This document shows, piece after piece, positions 25,030-33,574 of a stretch of 64,000 nucleotides of DNA. This stretch comes from Bacteroidales bacterium (GTDB lineage: Bacteria; Bacteroidota; Bacteroidia; Bacteroidales; UBA7332): assembly GCA_028687995.1 (NCBI GenBank), contig JAQTZA010000001.1, positions 1 to 64,000 of the forward strand, given 5' to 3'. Position numbers and translations under genes: made by a program. The stretch's first letter is position 1; every line of letters starts with the position of its first letter. The notes beneath the pieces were generated by a model. That model had not been told where the DNA came from. It saw only the letters and a program-made list of their open reading frames with translations, and searched no databases.

Positions 25030-25636
25030 CATTTTTAAAACCTGCCGTCTGAAAAACTCCGCAGAAGTTGAATGTAAATAACCCCCAGTAAGCGAAGCGC
25101 AACTGGGGAGGATAGAAAATCCTTTAAGAATCAACCCCGTAGTGGGTTGGATATCTAAGAATAAACTAGAGTCTACCGAAAAATTCAGCGGCACTAATGA
25201 AAAATCGTACACTGATTTTTTATTTCGCCTTCCGCGGGACTTACTTTTTTTCACGCAAAAAAAAGTAAGCAAAAAATGCTTCATCGAAAAGAACTCACTC
25301 GTTCGCCCATAGGGCATTTGTTTGCTTTAAGTAAATTTGTTGATGGGCTACTCACTCGGCAGCTTTTCGATAGTCTGGTATTTGTATTTGTCCCCACTGG
25401 GACTTGCGATTAAACATTTCTTTCAATTGGAATTCTTTTTAATCAAAATACTTACTTAAAAAAGTACGCACAATATACATTATAGAGCTATAATATTCAA
25501 TATTGTAGTTTTTTTTCTGAAATCGCTAAATAGAACAATGCAGTTATGGTAATATTATCCTTTGTATTATTCTTATTGTAAAAATGTCGTGATGCGTTGT
25601 TTCCACCCAAAAAGAACCATTTTCAAAAATATTCTC
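25030..25636. repeat. Gene-free region with hairpins and a dispersed repeat
   Basis: No convincing gene. Small hairpins occur near 25080-25110 (cccccagt...actgggg) and 25130-25148 (aacccc...gggtt). About 25220-25400 (ggacttactttttt, then gcaaaaaaaagtaagcaaaaa, then cgctcgcccat-type sequence and gtctggtatttgt) matches 57280-57440 over much of its length, so it is a dispersed repeat with two copies here. The ttactttttt/aaaaagtaa arms form an A/T-rich hairpin. Confidence 0.6.
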
Positions 25637-25644
25637 TATCTTTG
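25637..25644 (+). promoter_or_regulatory. Promoter -7 element for the PEP/pyruvate-binding gene
   Basis: TATCTTTG, 49 bp upstream of the ATG; no clear -33 element. Confidence 0.5.
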
Positions 25645-25692
25645 AAACTCACAACACTACCCTTAAAATCTGGATAAGCCGTGAATTCGAAG

Positions 25693-28641
25693 ATGCTTAA
25701 ACACTTCTTTCAGCGAGATACCTCTTTTGCCAATTTGATGCAAGACAGAATCTACAATATTTTGCTGATTGCCCGAAAATATGAGGCATTTATGCTCGAA
25801 GATGATGGGCGTATTGATGAAAATATCTTCAACGAATATGTCTCTCTCAATTTGCGATACCCTCCCCGATTCACTGAAGTGGTGAATGTAGAAGATGCCA
25901 CCGAAGAGCTTCGTTTGCGTAACTATGATTTGGTAATCGTAATGCCCGGTGCAGACAATTTCGATGTGTTTGACGAAGCCAAATTGATAAAATCTGAATT
26001 CCCCAAAATACCAATAGTTGTACTCACGCCTTTTTTTCGAGAGGTCGCGCTAAAACTAGCCAAGGAGGATTTGAGTGCAATCGACTATGTGTTTTGTTGG
26101 TTAGGCAATGCCGATTTGCTGCTGGCGATCATCAAACTATTGGAAGATAAACTGAATGTGGAAGCCGATATGAAGTCGGTGGGCGTGCAAACAATCTTAG
26201 TGGTAGAAGATAGCATCAGATTCTACTCGTCGATGTTGCCTCAACTATACAAAGTCATCTTAAAACAGTCTCAGAAATTCTCGACCGAAGCGCTCAACGA
26301 GCACGAAAAGATGCTCCGAATGAGAGGTCGACCTAAAATACAACTGGCTCGATCCTATGAAGAAGCGATTGAGATTTACGACAAATTCAGGCATAACATT
26401 CTAGGAATTATATCAGATGTGAGCTTTATGCGGGAGAACATCAAGGACAAAAAAGCAGGTATTCACTTCTGTGAATATATTCGCAAAAAGGATCCTTTCA
26501 TTCCCATTATCATGCAATCGTCGGAGTCGGAGAATATACTTGAAGCGAGAAAGCTAAATGCCATATTTCTGGATAAAAATTCGGAAAACTTACCTGTAGA
26601 ATTGCGTAAATCAGTCATTCGTAACTTCGGCTTTGGTGATTTTGAATTTATCGACCCCGAGAGTGACGAAGTAATTGCGACTGTTTCCAATTTGAATGAG
26701 TTTCAGCGGACGATGTTTGAGATTCCGCAAAAATCGCTTCTGTATCATGCCTCGCGCAATCACTTTTCTCGCTGGTTCTTCTCTCGTGCCATGTTTCCAC
26801 TGGGAGCATATACCCAACAACATCGTTTCTCGAACTACGATACGTTTGAAGAAGGGCGTCAAGCACTGTTCAACGCCATTGTAGAATATCGCAAGATGAA
26901 AAATCGTGGTGTGGTTGCCATCTTTCAGAAAGAGAGATTCGACAAATACAGCCATTTCGCCCGCATTGGGAATGGATCGTTGGGAGGCAAAGGACGTGGT
27001 TTGGCATTTATAGACAGCATATTGAAGCGAAGAAGTGAGATTGATGGGTTTGAACCAGTTTCTATTCGGATACCGAAGACGTTGATTTTGTGCAGCGATT
27101 TGTTTGACGAGTTTATGGAACACAATCACCTCTATCCATTGGCCATGTCGAATAAATCGGATGAAGAGATATTGACTGAATTTACCAATTCGGAACTACC
27201 AGACTCGTTGCACGACGATTGTATGCAATTTATCGATGTTGTAGATTCTCCCGTAGCCATTCGTTCCTCGAGCACGTTAGAAGATTCGCATTATCAGCCA
27301 TTCGCAGGAGTATATTCTACGTATATGATTCCGAAATCGGAGAAAGAGAATATGCTCATTATGCTGAGTGTAGCCATTAAGTCGGTATATGCATCGGTCT
27401 TTTTCAAAGAGAGCAAAGCTTATCTGCAAGCTACGCAAAATATGGTGGACGAAGAGAAAATGTCTATCATTCTACAAGAAGTCGTGGGTAGTGATCACGA
27501 CAATCGCTATTATCCTTCGTTTTCGGGTGTGGCTCGCTCACTCAACTTCTACCCTATTCTTCACGAAAAACCCGAAGAGGGCATTGCTCAGGTGGCTCTT
27601 GGTTTGGGAAAATACATTGTAGATGGCGGCTTGTCGTTACGATTCTCGCCTTCGCACCCCAATCATGTGTTGCAATTGAGCAGCATGGAGATGACGCTGC
27701 GCGAAACGCAGAAACAGTTTTATGCACTCGATACTTCGCAAATAGAAAAGATTTTATCGGTAGATGATGGATTTAACTTGCTGCACTTACCCATTAAACA
27801 GGCGGAAGAAGATGGTACATTGCAACACATTGCATCGACTTTCGACCTACAAAATCAGCAATTGCTAGATGGACTTTATGATGGCGGACGCAAGATTATC
27901 ACCTTTAGCCATATACTAAACCACAACAAGTTTCCGCTTGCCGATATTCTGAAACAGGTATTGAGAATTGGTGAAGAAGAGATGGGATGCCCCGTAGAGA
28001 TTGAGTTTGCGGTGAATTTGCATGAACCTGACATGCCGAAAGGTGTGTTTTATTGGCTTCAAATACGTCCGATTGTGAATATCACCAAGCTAATTGACGA
28101 AGATTTGAGCCAAGCCGATGCAGCGGAGTGCCTTATCTATTCATCAAATGCTATGGGACACGCTATGATCTCGGATGTGCAAGATATTATTTATGTAAAA
28201 TCAAAATCGTTTGATGCGGCTAACAATCCCAAAATAGCGCGTGAGATTGAAGAGTTGAATAAAGAGCTTGTAGCCAACGAAAGAGGTTTTGTATTGGTGG
28301 GACCTGGTAGATGGGGATCGGCTGACCCCTGGTTGGGTATCCCTGTGAAATGGTCAGACATCTCAGGAGCCAGAGTGATTGTGGAGACAGTGCTCGAACA
28401 CTACAGAATTGAACCAAGTCAAGGAACACATTTCTTTCAGAATCTGACTTCGTTTGGCGTTGGTTATTTTACGATTAACTCCTTCTTGCTAAGTGGATCT
28501 TTAGACGAACAATTTTTAGATGAACAACCGGCTATTTACGAATCAGAAACGGTAAGACATGTGCGTTTTTCAACTCCTTTTACCATAAAGATTGATGGAA
28601 AAAAAGGCATCGGATTAGTTCGCAAACCAAATGATAAATAA
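25693..28641 (+). CDS. PEP/pyruvate-binding (PPDK N-terminal) protein with two receiver-like domains
   Basis: 982 residues from the ATG at 25693; a GTG at 25681 is also possible. Residues about 20-145 look like a receiver domain without a phospho-acceptor Asp (LVIVMPGADNF). Residues about 165-310 are a receiver with the usual residues: VVEDS, ISDVSF, MQSSES and LDK. From about 420 comes a PPDK N-terminal nucleotide-binding fold (GNGSLGGKGRG and VAIRSSSTLEDS, then FAGVYSTY), ending with VGPGRWGS. The phospho-His and PEP-binding domains of pyruvate phosphate dikinase are absent, so it cannot be a complete PEP synthase. It could be an ATP-dependent phosphotransferase or sensor of PEP state controlled by phosphorylation. 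No kinase is adjacent. Confidence 0.85.
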   Translation: MLKHFFQRDTSFANLMQDRIYNILLIARKYEAFMLEDDGRIDENIFNEYVSLNLRYPPRFTEVVNVEDATEELRLRNYDLVIVMPGADNFDVFDEAKLIKSEFPKIPIVVLTPFFREVALKLAKEDLSAIDYVFCWLGNADLLLAIIKLLEDKLNVEADMKSVGVQTILVVEDSIRFYSSMLPQLYKVILKQSQKFSTEALNEHEKMLRMRGRPKIQLARSYEEAIEIYDKFRHNILGIISDVSFMRENIKDKKAGIHFCEYIRKKDPFIPIIMQSSESENILEARKLNAIFLDKNSENLPVELRKSVIRNFGFGDFEFIDPESDEVIATVSNLNEFQRTMFEIPQKSLLYHASRNHFSRWFFSRAMFPLGAYTQQHRFSNYDTFEEGRQALFNAIVEYRKMKNRGVVAIFQKERFDKYSHFARIGNGSLGGKGRGLAFIDSILKRRSEIDGFEPVSIRIPKTLILCSDLFDEFMEHNHLYPLAMSNKSDEEILTEFTNSELPDSLHDDCMQFIDVVDSPVAIRSSSTLEDSHYQPFAGVYSTYMIPKSEKENMLIMLSVAIKSVYASVFFKESKAYLQATQNMVDEEKMSIILQEVVGSDHDNRYYPSFSGVARSLNFYPILHEKPEEGIAQVALGLGKYIVDGGLSLRFSPSHPNHVLQLSSMEMTLRETQKQFYALDTSQIEKILSVDDGFNLLHLPIKQAEEDGTLQHIASTFDLQNQQLLDGLYDGGRKIITFSHILNHNKFPLADILKQVLRIGEEEMGCPVEIEFAVNLHEPDMPKGVFYWLQIRPIVNITKLIDEDLSQADAAECLIYSSNAMGHAMISDVQDIIYVKSKSFDAANNPKIAREIEELNKELVANERGFVLVGPGRWGSADPWLGIPVKWSDISGARVIVETVLEHYRIEPSQGTHFFQNLTSFGVGYFTINSFLLSGSLDEQFLDEQPAIYESETVRHVRFSTPFTIKIDGKKGIGLVRKPNDK

Positions 28642-28682
28642 TGCATATCAAATAAACAGGTTTAATTTAACTTTTTATACAT

Positions 28683-28690
28683 TACCTTTG
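28683..28690 (+). promoter_or_regulatory. Promoter -7 element
   Basis: TACCTTTG, 21 bp before the ATG at 28712; it lies just after the stop of the preceding gene and supports the downstream start. Confidence 0.5.
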
Positions 28691-28711
28691 CAACAACTAA
28701 AATATAGAATT

Positions 28712-29401
28712 ATGAAAAAAAGAGACGTGTTGAGTATAGCCATTCTAATAGCAGCAATGGCATTTCCAGCGATAAGTAATGCACAAGAGCAAATCTCTAC
28801 CACTTCGAAAATAGACTCTATCTATTCTCTTCAAAAGAAGATGTATGTAGAGAGTAAAACAGGTCCATTGGCAGACAAAAAGTACGGTATAGAGGTAAAT
28901 CTCTTTCGCTTACTGATGATCGATGAGGTAAGAAGTTTTAGCGGAAGTTTCTCTCTTTTCAATGTTGACAGAAAAGCCGAGATTGCATTTCCTATTTATT
29001 ATCAAAACCCTAAAAGTGAAACTGACTTAACAGAGTTCACCGCAGATTGTCATTACCGTTATTTTTTGGGTAAAACGCAAAATGGTTTTTACTTGAGTGC
29101 ATTTGCTCGCTTTGCCCATCTGAATGGTACCTTGGGTGATAATAATTATATTTTGTATGATGGATTTGGGAATCCAATTACCACAAACCTCAAGAAAGAT
29201 ACTGAAAACAAAATTGGTATTGGTTTCGGATTGGGTTACAGGATTTTTTCTTACAGAGGTCTCTATTGGGGTACTAGTATGAGCATTGGTCGCTACATTA
29301 TTGGTAAAAACGACCGCTTTATGGGCAGTTTTCTCACATTGGATGATGACTCTCCACTGATTTATGATGTCGAACTCTTAAAATTTGGTTGGGCATTTTA
29401 A
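28712..29401 (+). CDS. Secreted outer-membrane-like protein, unknown family
   Basis: 229 residues. Signal peptide 1-24 (ending ISNAQ). The mature protein has alternating beta strands with many aromatic residues (YRYFLGKTQNGFYLSAFARF, IGIGFGLGYRIFSYRGLYWG) and ends in LLKFGWAF, a C-terminal Phe as in outer-membrane barrels, so a small porin-like or DUF3575-like protein is likely. I do not recognise the exact family. The ATG at 28712 is chosen because it starts the signal peptide and follows a promoter element. A terminator follows at 29450-29488. Confidence 0.75.
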   Translation: MKKRDVLSIAILIAAMAFPAISNAQEQISTTSKIDSIYSLQKKMYVESKTGPLADKKYGIEVNLFRLLMIDEVRSFSGSFSLFNVDRKAEIAFPIYYQNPKSETDLTEFTADCHYRYFLGKTQNGFYLSAFARFAHLNGTLGDNNYILYDGFGNPITTNLKKDTENKIGIGFGLGYRIFSYRGLYWGTSMSIGRYIIGKNDRFMGSFLTLDDDSPLIYDVELLKFGWAF

Positions 29402-29449
29402 GGATTTGTCAAATTATCGGATATTGATTTTTAAATCTTTTATTTAGAG

Positions 29450-29488
29450 GCAGCTGAGTGCAGTTTTACTGTGTCAGCTGCTTTTTTT
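29450..29488 (+). terminator. Intrinsic terminator
   Basis: gcagctga (29450-29457) pairs with tcagctgc (29474-29481), followed by seven T. Confidence 0.85.
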
Positions 29489-29518
29489 GTATCTCGATGT
29501 TTGTAAATGATTGTGGTA

Positions 29519-29925
29519 AGTTTATACTTCGGAATGCAAAGTTTATAAATCATTTGTTAAAAGGCATTAATCACATTGCAAAAGTTATTTATTATCGGTT
29601 AATAGTTATTAATCATTATGCAAAAGTTATTTATTATCGGTTAATAGTTATTAATCACTCTGGTTCAGTTGTTAATCATCCGTTAAGAGATATAAATGAG
29701 AATGGAAGAGTTATTAATCATTGTGGGAAAGTTATCATTCATTGTGCAAAAGTTATAAATAATCTTGCTTAAGTTATCATTCATTGTGCTTGAGTCATCA
29801 CTCATTGTGGGATAGTTATCACTCATTGTGGAAAAGTTATCATTCATTGTGTATCAGGTATAATTTACTCTGCAAAAGTGATGGATCATTCTGAGAAAGT
29901 GATGATTCCTTGTGATAGCGTGTGA
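29519..29925 (+). repeat. Degenerate 21-bp-period tandem array
   Basis: About 19 imperfect units of 21 bp, the best ones beginning agttatcattcattgtg. Two larger units of about 42 bp are nearly identical (29580-29660). Read on the plus strand the first two-thirds stay open and give heptapeptide steps such as VINHxxK; stops occur later, so a real protein is doubtful. 21 bp equals seven codons or two DNA helical turns. A second, unrelated array of the same period lies at 57570-57820. Confidence 0.7.
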
Positions 29926-29935
29926 ATGTGTGTGT

Positions 29936-30330
29936 GTTCATTGCTGTCCCATTTCATTGCCGTCCCATTTATGGGACGGAGAATTGGAAATATAGTATGT
30001 GTGGCTTTAGCCAAATATCCTTGTTATTGTTTGGCTAAAGCCATGATTGGAGATGTTTTATATTTCTTGTTTATTTTTCTTTTTCATTTTCCTTTCCGTT
30101 GCCTAAAGGCAAACGGCAATGATTGGCAAATGGCAATGATTGGGAAATGTGAATGATTGGCAAATGCAATACTATTGATTGTTATTGTTCATCTTCTTAA
30201 TCATTCTCTCCATTCATTGTTAATCAATTTATAAGGATATATAATTGATGTTTTGTGTGTGTTTCATTGCCGTCCCATTTATGGGACGGAGAATTGGAAT
30301 AGCATATTGGGCTTTAGCCAAATATCCTCT
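29936..30330. repeat. REP-like palindrome mosaic 1
   Basis: Contains two type-A palindromes CCGTCCCATTTATGGGACGG (29960-29979, 30270-30289), one type-B ccgtt-gcctaaaggc-aacgg variant (30106-30126), several type-C ggctttagcc or ggctaaagcc motifs (near 30003, 30031 and 30310) and a short run of ggcaatgattggcaaat-like 17-bp steps (30124-30165). No gene is seen. Confidence 0.75.
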
Positions 30331-30343
30331 CTTTCAGAAGAGA

Positions 30344-30375
30344 ATAAAAAAACCTCTACCGATGATCGATAGAGG
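30344..30375 (-). terminator. Terminator of the 30.5-kb minus-strand gene
   Basis: cctcta / tagagg stem with an A-run on its left; on the minus strand this is a hairpin followed by T, 78 bp after the stop. Confidence 0.55.
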
Positions 30376-30452
30376 AATTGATTGATGAGTTGTGAGTTAT
30401 GGGTTGTGATTGGGAATCAGACGATAAATACCACTAACGGGAATGTTTCTAT

Positions 30453-31196
30453 TTATCTTTTGACAAATCGGATGCCGCTGACTAATTTGTATTCAGAAGA
30501 ACCTGTGCCATATACCGATTTCAAATAGAGCTTTACATCAGAAGCCACGTCAACTAATCCGGTGACGGGTGTGAAGAGGAACTTATCGCGAGCGATGCGG
30601 GCAGAGGTAAGAGCGGCTTCGGCAGTTACCACTGCTTCGTTGGCTTGTCGTTGCGCTTCGAGACGTGAAGCAAGAGATTCGCATTTCAAATCATCTTCAT
30701 TCGGTTTATACTCAGCAATAGTACTTAGTAGATTTACAAACTTGCTAAGGTTTTCTACTTTCTTGTCGAAAGACTTGTTGTGAATGGTGTTTTGAGTGAT
30801 TTCTTCTCCATTTTCTTTGGCTGCTGCTATATCTTCGGCAGTGAGTTTGTCGGATGCTCTGATTCCTTTTATATCTCTTACCATTCCTTCGGCTTGAGCA
30901 ATGGTTTGTGATTGTGCTCCTGATACTTTTAATGAGTTTATCACTCGTGTCATAAACTTATCGTTGTTGTCGAATGCAATCAATCGAGCAGCGATAGAAT
31001 TCTTGTAAGAAGTTTCACAAGTAGTTAGTGTAGCAATCAGCGCATCGCCAGCTATTTTCATTGCATTTAGTTGTTCGATGGCCAAGTCTTGTCGCGATGG
31101 ATTGTAGCCTGATAGTGTGGTAATACGAGCTATTAATGTATTAAAATTGACAATGTTCTGCTCGTTTCCTGTCTGATTTGTTCCCATAGTGTTCAT
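30453..31196 (-). CDS. Conserved helical protein of unknown function (paralogue A)
   Basis: 247 residues, hydrophilic and predicted mostly helical, without signal peptide or membrane segment. It is clearly paralogous to the 248-residue protein at 59121-59867: shared patterns include NxxNFxxLI near the start, YNPSxxxL, a KGIRA-LT-E-A-GxE segment, LxNLxKxxxLLxxIxxYxPNExxLK, and ARIARDxxLxTPxxGLV then KxYxKSxxxxxSxxxKxVSxxxF at the end. I know no function for this family. Met1 or Met4 (MGTNQ) may be the start. A promoter-like element lies about 90 bp upstream. Confidence 0.8.
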   Translation of the reverse strand: MNTMGTNQTGNEQNIVNFNTLIARITTLSGYNPSRQDLAIEQLNAMKIAGDALIATLTTCETSYKNSIAARLIAFDNNDKFMTRVINSLKVSGAQSQTIAQAEGMVRDIKGIRASDKLTAEDIAAAKENGEEITQNTIHNKSFDKKVENLSKFVNLLSTIAEYKPNEDDLKCESLASRLEAQRQANEAVVTAEAALTSARIARDKFLFTPVTGLVDVASDVKLYLKSVYGTGSSEYKLVSGIRFVKR

Positions 31197-31285
31197 TGTT
31201 TTTTGAAGTTAGTAATTGGTTATTGTTAATAATTAGATTGTATTATTAGTTATAGTAAAACATTATAAGTTTCTATTTATTGTGT

Positions 31286-31293
31286 CAAAAATA
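31286..31293 (-). promoter_or_regulatory. Promoter -7 element for the 30.5-kb gene
   Basis: caaaaata reads TATTTTTG on the minus strand, 90 bp before the start; -33 not clear. Confidence 0.45.
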
Positions 31294-31467
31294 GTAATTT
31301 ATTAAACATTAGATAAGTAACTTCTTCAATTTAATTATTTTTAATACAATCGGTATAGATGTACGAATATTTCCTATTCTCGATTAAACAAATCTCATTC
31401 ATAGTTATTTTTGAAACTAAATATCTATTACACAATTATATAAATATGCTATTCACCAAGCTTAAAA

Positions 31468-31502
31468 GCAGAAAAATTGTAATCTTACTACAATTTTTCT
31501 GC
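31468..31502. other. Perfect 14-bp inverted repeat in the divergent intergenic region
   Basis: gcagaaaaattgta (31468-31481) and tacaatttttctgc (31489-31502) with a 7-base loop. It is not followed by a T-run and lies 32 bp upstream of the -7 element at 31534, so it may be an operator or part of a small RNA. The rest of 31197-31660 is A/T-rich with no gene. Confidence 0.5.
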
Positions 31503-31533
31503 AAATCGTATCAGATAAGTTATTTATAGTTTT

Positions 31534-31541
31534 TATCTTTG
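31534..31541 (+). promoter_or_regulatory. Promoter -7 element for the zinc-ribbon/HEPN-like pair
   Basis: TATCTTTG, about 120 bp upstream of the zinc-ribbon gene; no clear -33 element. Confidence 0.45.
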
Positions 31542-31660
31542 GGGATTGAATTATATAAGAAAACTAATACCAAATGGATAGATAAGTATGTATAGTCTAT
31601 TTGTTATTAAATAAATTTCCGCGATAGCAACAAGTAAAAAAAATTATAAAGCAATAACTT

Positions 31661-32710
31661 ATGGAAGAGAAATGCATTTTTTGTCTATCTACATTACAAA
31701 TTAATTCAAAAATTTATTTTTGTCCTTTTTGTTTAACTCAAATTAAATGCAAAAACTGTGACGAATTGCTTCTCAAAGGAGCTAAAGGCTGCATCTCTTG
31801 TGGAACACCAATAGGAAATTTTCAAGATAAAAACCAAACTGAATTAAATCAAATTGAATTTGAACAAAAAGGTGAATTTAGAAAATTTAAAGCAACATTT
31901 ACAGACACCGTTGGACAGGATTTAGTTGCTACATTTGGAGTTATTGTAGGAGTTGGGGCTCAAGTACATAAAAGAAAACTAACACAGATGAATTTCTTAA
32001 AAACGAACTCAACTACAATACTTCAAGAAAACGGACAGTTTCAAGAATCTGAAATATTGGAAGAAGATGAAGAGCTCGTTGAAGCATTGAGATCCATATT
32101 TAAAATTGATGGGGAAAATTTAATCTTTCAAACATCAAATTTGAAAGATCGAAGCAAATTGGATAAAGAAATAAGAATGTCATTACTTGTTCTTCTCGGC
32201 TACAAATACTTGCATAACTCAGATGAAATCAAAAGACAGACTTTAACTGATACTTTAAAAAAATCAAAACTCAATAGTAGCAACTTTAGGAGATGGATCT
32301 CTAAATGTGATGAGATTGTTCAACTTAAAGGAGGATTAATATCGTTGACTCCAACAGGAAACACAAACGCCTTAAAAATTTTAAATGAAATTATTGACTC
32401 GAACATTACAAAAGGCAGTGTAAGTTTTAGCAAATCAACTGGTGGCACACGAAAATCAAAAATCACCTTAGGTGAAGCAAGCAATTCTAGCAACAGAAGC
32501 TCTAAGTCTCCCAAAACATATCTTTTAAGAATAATTGAAGAGGGATTTTTTAGTCAAATGAGAAGCTTATCTGACATTACGGAACACTTAAAAAATGATC
32601 ATGCGGTAACTTTTAGAACTTCTGACATTTCCGGACACATGGGAAAGTTTGTAAATAATAAAACACTTAAGAGAGAAAAAAAACCTACAGGTTATGAATA
32701 TTACGTTTAA
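31661..32710 (+). CDS. Double zinc-ribbon protein with winged-helix-like C-terminus, unknown
   Basis: 349 residues. Residues 1-50 hold two zinc-ribbon knuckle pairs: Cys5/Cys8, Cys21/Cys24, Cys30/Cys33 and Cys44/Cys47. A short hydrophobic or Gly-rich stretch follows (VATFGVIVGVGAQV, about 90-103). Residues about 130-250 are mainly helical, and the last ~65 residues (LLRIIEEGFFSQMRSLSDI to GYEYYV) read like a winged-helix DNA- or RNA-binding domain. I do not recognise the family. The 3' end overlaps the next gene by 17 bp, so the two are coupled. Base composition is markedly A/T-rich and REP mosaics flank the neighbourhood, which suggests acquisition. Confidence 0.75.
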   Translation: MEEKCIFCLSTLQINSKIYFCPFCLTQIKCKNCDELLLKGAKGCISCGTPIGNFQDKNQTELNQIEFEQKGEFRKFKATFTDTVGQDLVATFGVIVGVGAQVHKRKLTQMNFLKTNSTTILQENGQFQESEILEEDEELVEALRSIFKIDGENLIFQTSNLKDRSKLDKEIRMSLLVLLGYKYLHNSDEIKRQTLTDTLKKSKLNSSNFRRWISKCDEIVQLKGGLISLTPTGNTNALKILNEIIDSNITKGSVSFSKSTGGTRKSKITLGEASNSSNRSSKSPKTYLLRIIEEGFFSQMRSLSDITEHLKNDHAVTFRTSDISGHMGKFVNNKTLKREKKPTGYEYYV

Positions 32711-33557
32711 TCGAGACAAATTAGATGCTGCTCTATTTGGTATAAATAATGAATTTAGAGAAGAAATACTTAATTCATATATTGAACTAAAAAAAAGATA
32801 TGCTAAGTCAAATTACAACAATGAATATGATTCAGTAGGTATTTCATCAGGTAAGTTTTGTGAAATCGTGTTTAGATGCCTTGAATTTGAGGTTTTTAAA
32901 TCATATACGCCGTTTGAAAAACACATTTCAAACTTTCCAAATGAGCTTACTAAACTGGCACAATCACCTTCTACTGCATCTAATGAATCAATTAGAATAA
33001 TAATTCCTAGGGCATTACTACTAATTTACACTCTGCGAAACAAGAGAGGTATTGGACATATCGGAGGAGATGTTCAAGCAAATTCTATTGATATAGGAAC
33101 CATTGTAAAAATATCTGATTGGGTTATATGTGAGTTAATAAGAATTTATCATAATCTACCCTTATCTGAAGCTCAATTGATTGTTGATTCTCTAAATATG
33201 AAAACTCTTCCGGATATTTGGTCTCCGTCAGACATGAAGAGAGTATTGCGCGATGGATTGAATTTTAGTGAGAAGACACTATTGCTTTTATATAATGAAT
33301 TAGAAAATAAGGCTACTTTAAAAAAACTTTTTGAATGGACGGAATACAGTAGTTTCTCAATGTATAAATCAAAAGTAATAGTTCCACTTCATAAAGCAAA
33401 TTTGATTGAATTTAACACCAAAACTTTAGTCATTGAGATTTCACCAAAAGGAATAGTAAAAGTTGAAGATTTAATCAAAAAAAACATAAAAAAGCAATAC
33501 ATACCGCCATACAACACACTCCTAAATTTGCAATGTGAAATAAATTTGAACAAATAG
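32694..33557 (+). CDS. Putative HEPN-like protein, partner of the zinc-ribbon protein
   Basis: 287 residues, mostly helical, no signal peptide. RNKRGIGH (Arg115 to His122) inside the helical segment IIIPRALLLIYTLRNKRGIG fits the R-x4-6-H motif of HEPN RNases, and the following HIGGD resembles the equivalent place in abortive-infection C-terminal proteins. Residues about 175-275 look like one or two winged-helix units (LNFSEKTLLLLYNELEN, VIVPLHKANLIEF). The start overlaps the end of the zinc-ribbon gene by 17 bp. HEPN proteins are common toxins in phage defence; this assignment rests on one short motif and context, so it is tentative. Confidence 0.7.
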   Translation: MNITFNRDKLDAALFGINNEFREEILNSYIELKKRYAKSNYNNEYDSVGISSGKFCEIVFRCLEFEVFKSYTPFEKHISNFPNELTKLAQSPSTASNESIRIIIPRALLLIYTLRNKRGIGHIGGDVQANSIDIGTIVKISDWVICELIRIYHNLPLSEAQLIVDSLNMKTLPDIWSPSDMKRVLRDGLNFSEKTLLLLYNELENKATLKKLFEWTEYSSFSMYKSKVIVPLHKANLIEFNTKTLVIEISPKGIVKVEDLIKKNIKKQYIPPYNTLLNLQCEINLNK

Positions 33558-33574
33558 AGAATTTAGTCAAACAA

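Noticed and set aside
24874..25317. 147-codon minus-strand frame
   Set aside because: It overlaps the DUF5020 gene in antisense and a gene-free repeat region, and its translation has no protein-like features.
29458..29772. 104-codon open frame in the 21-bp array
   Set aside because: Composition is dictated by the repeat, the frame begins inside the terminator of the preceding gene, and no start signal is seen.
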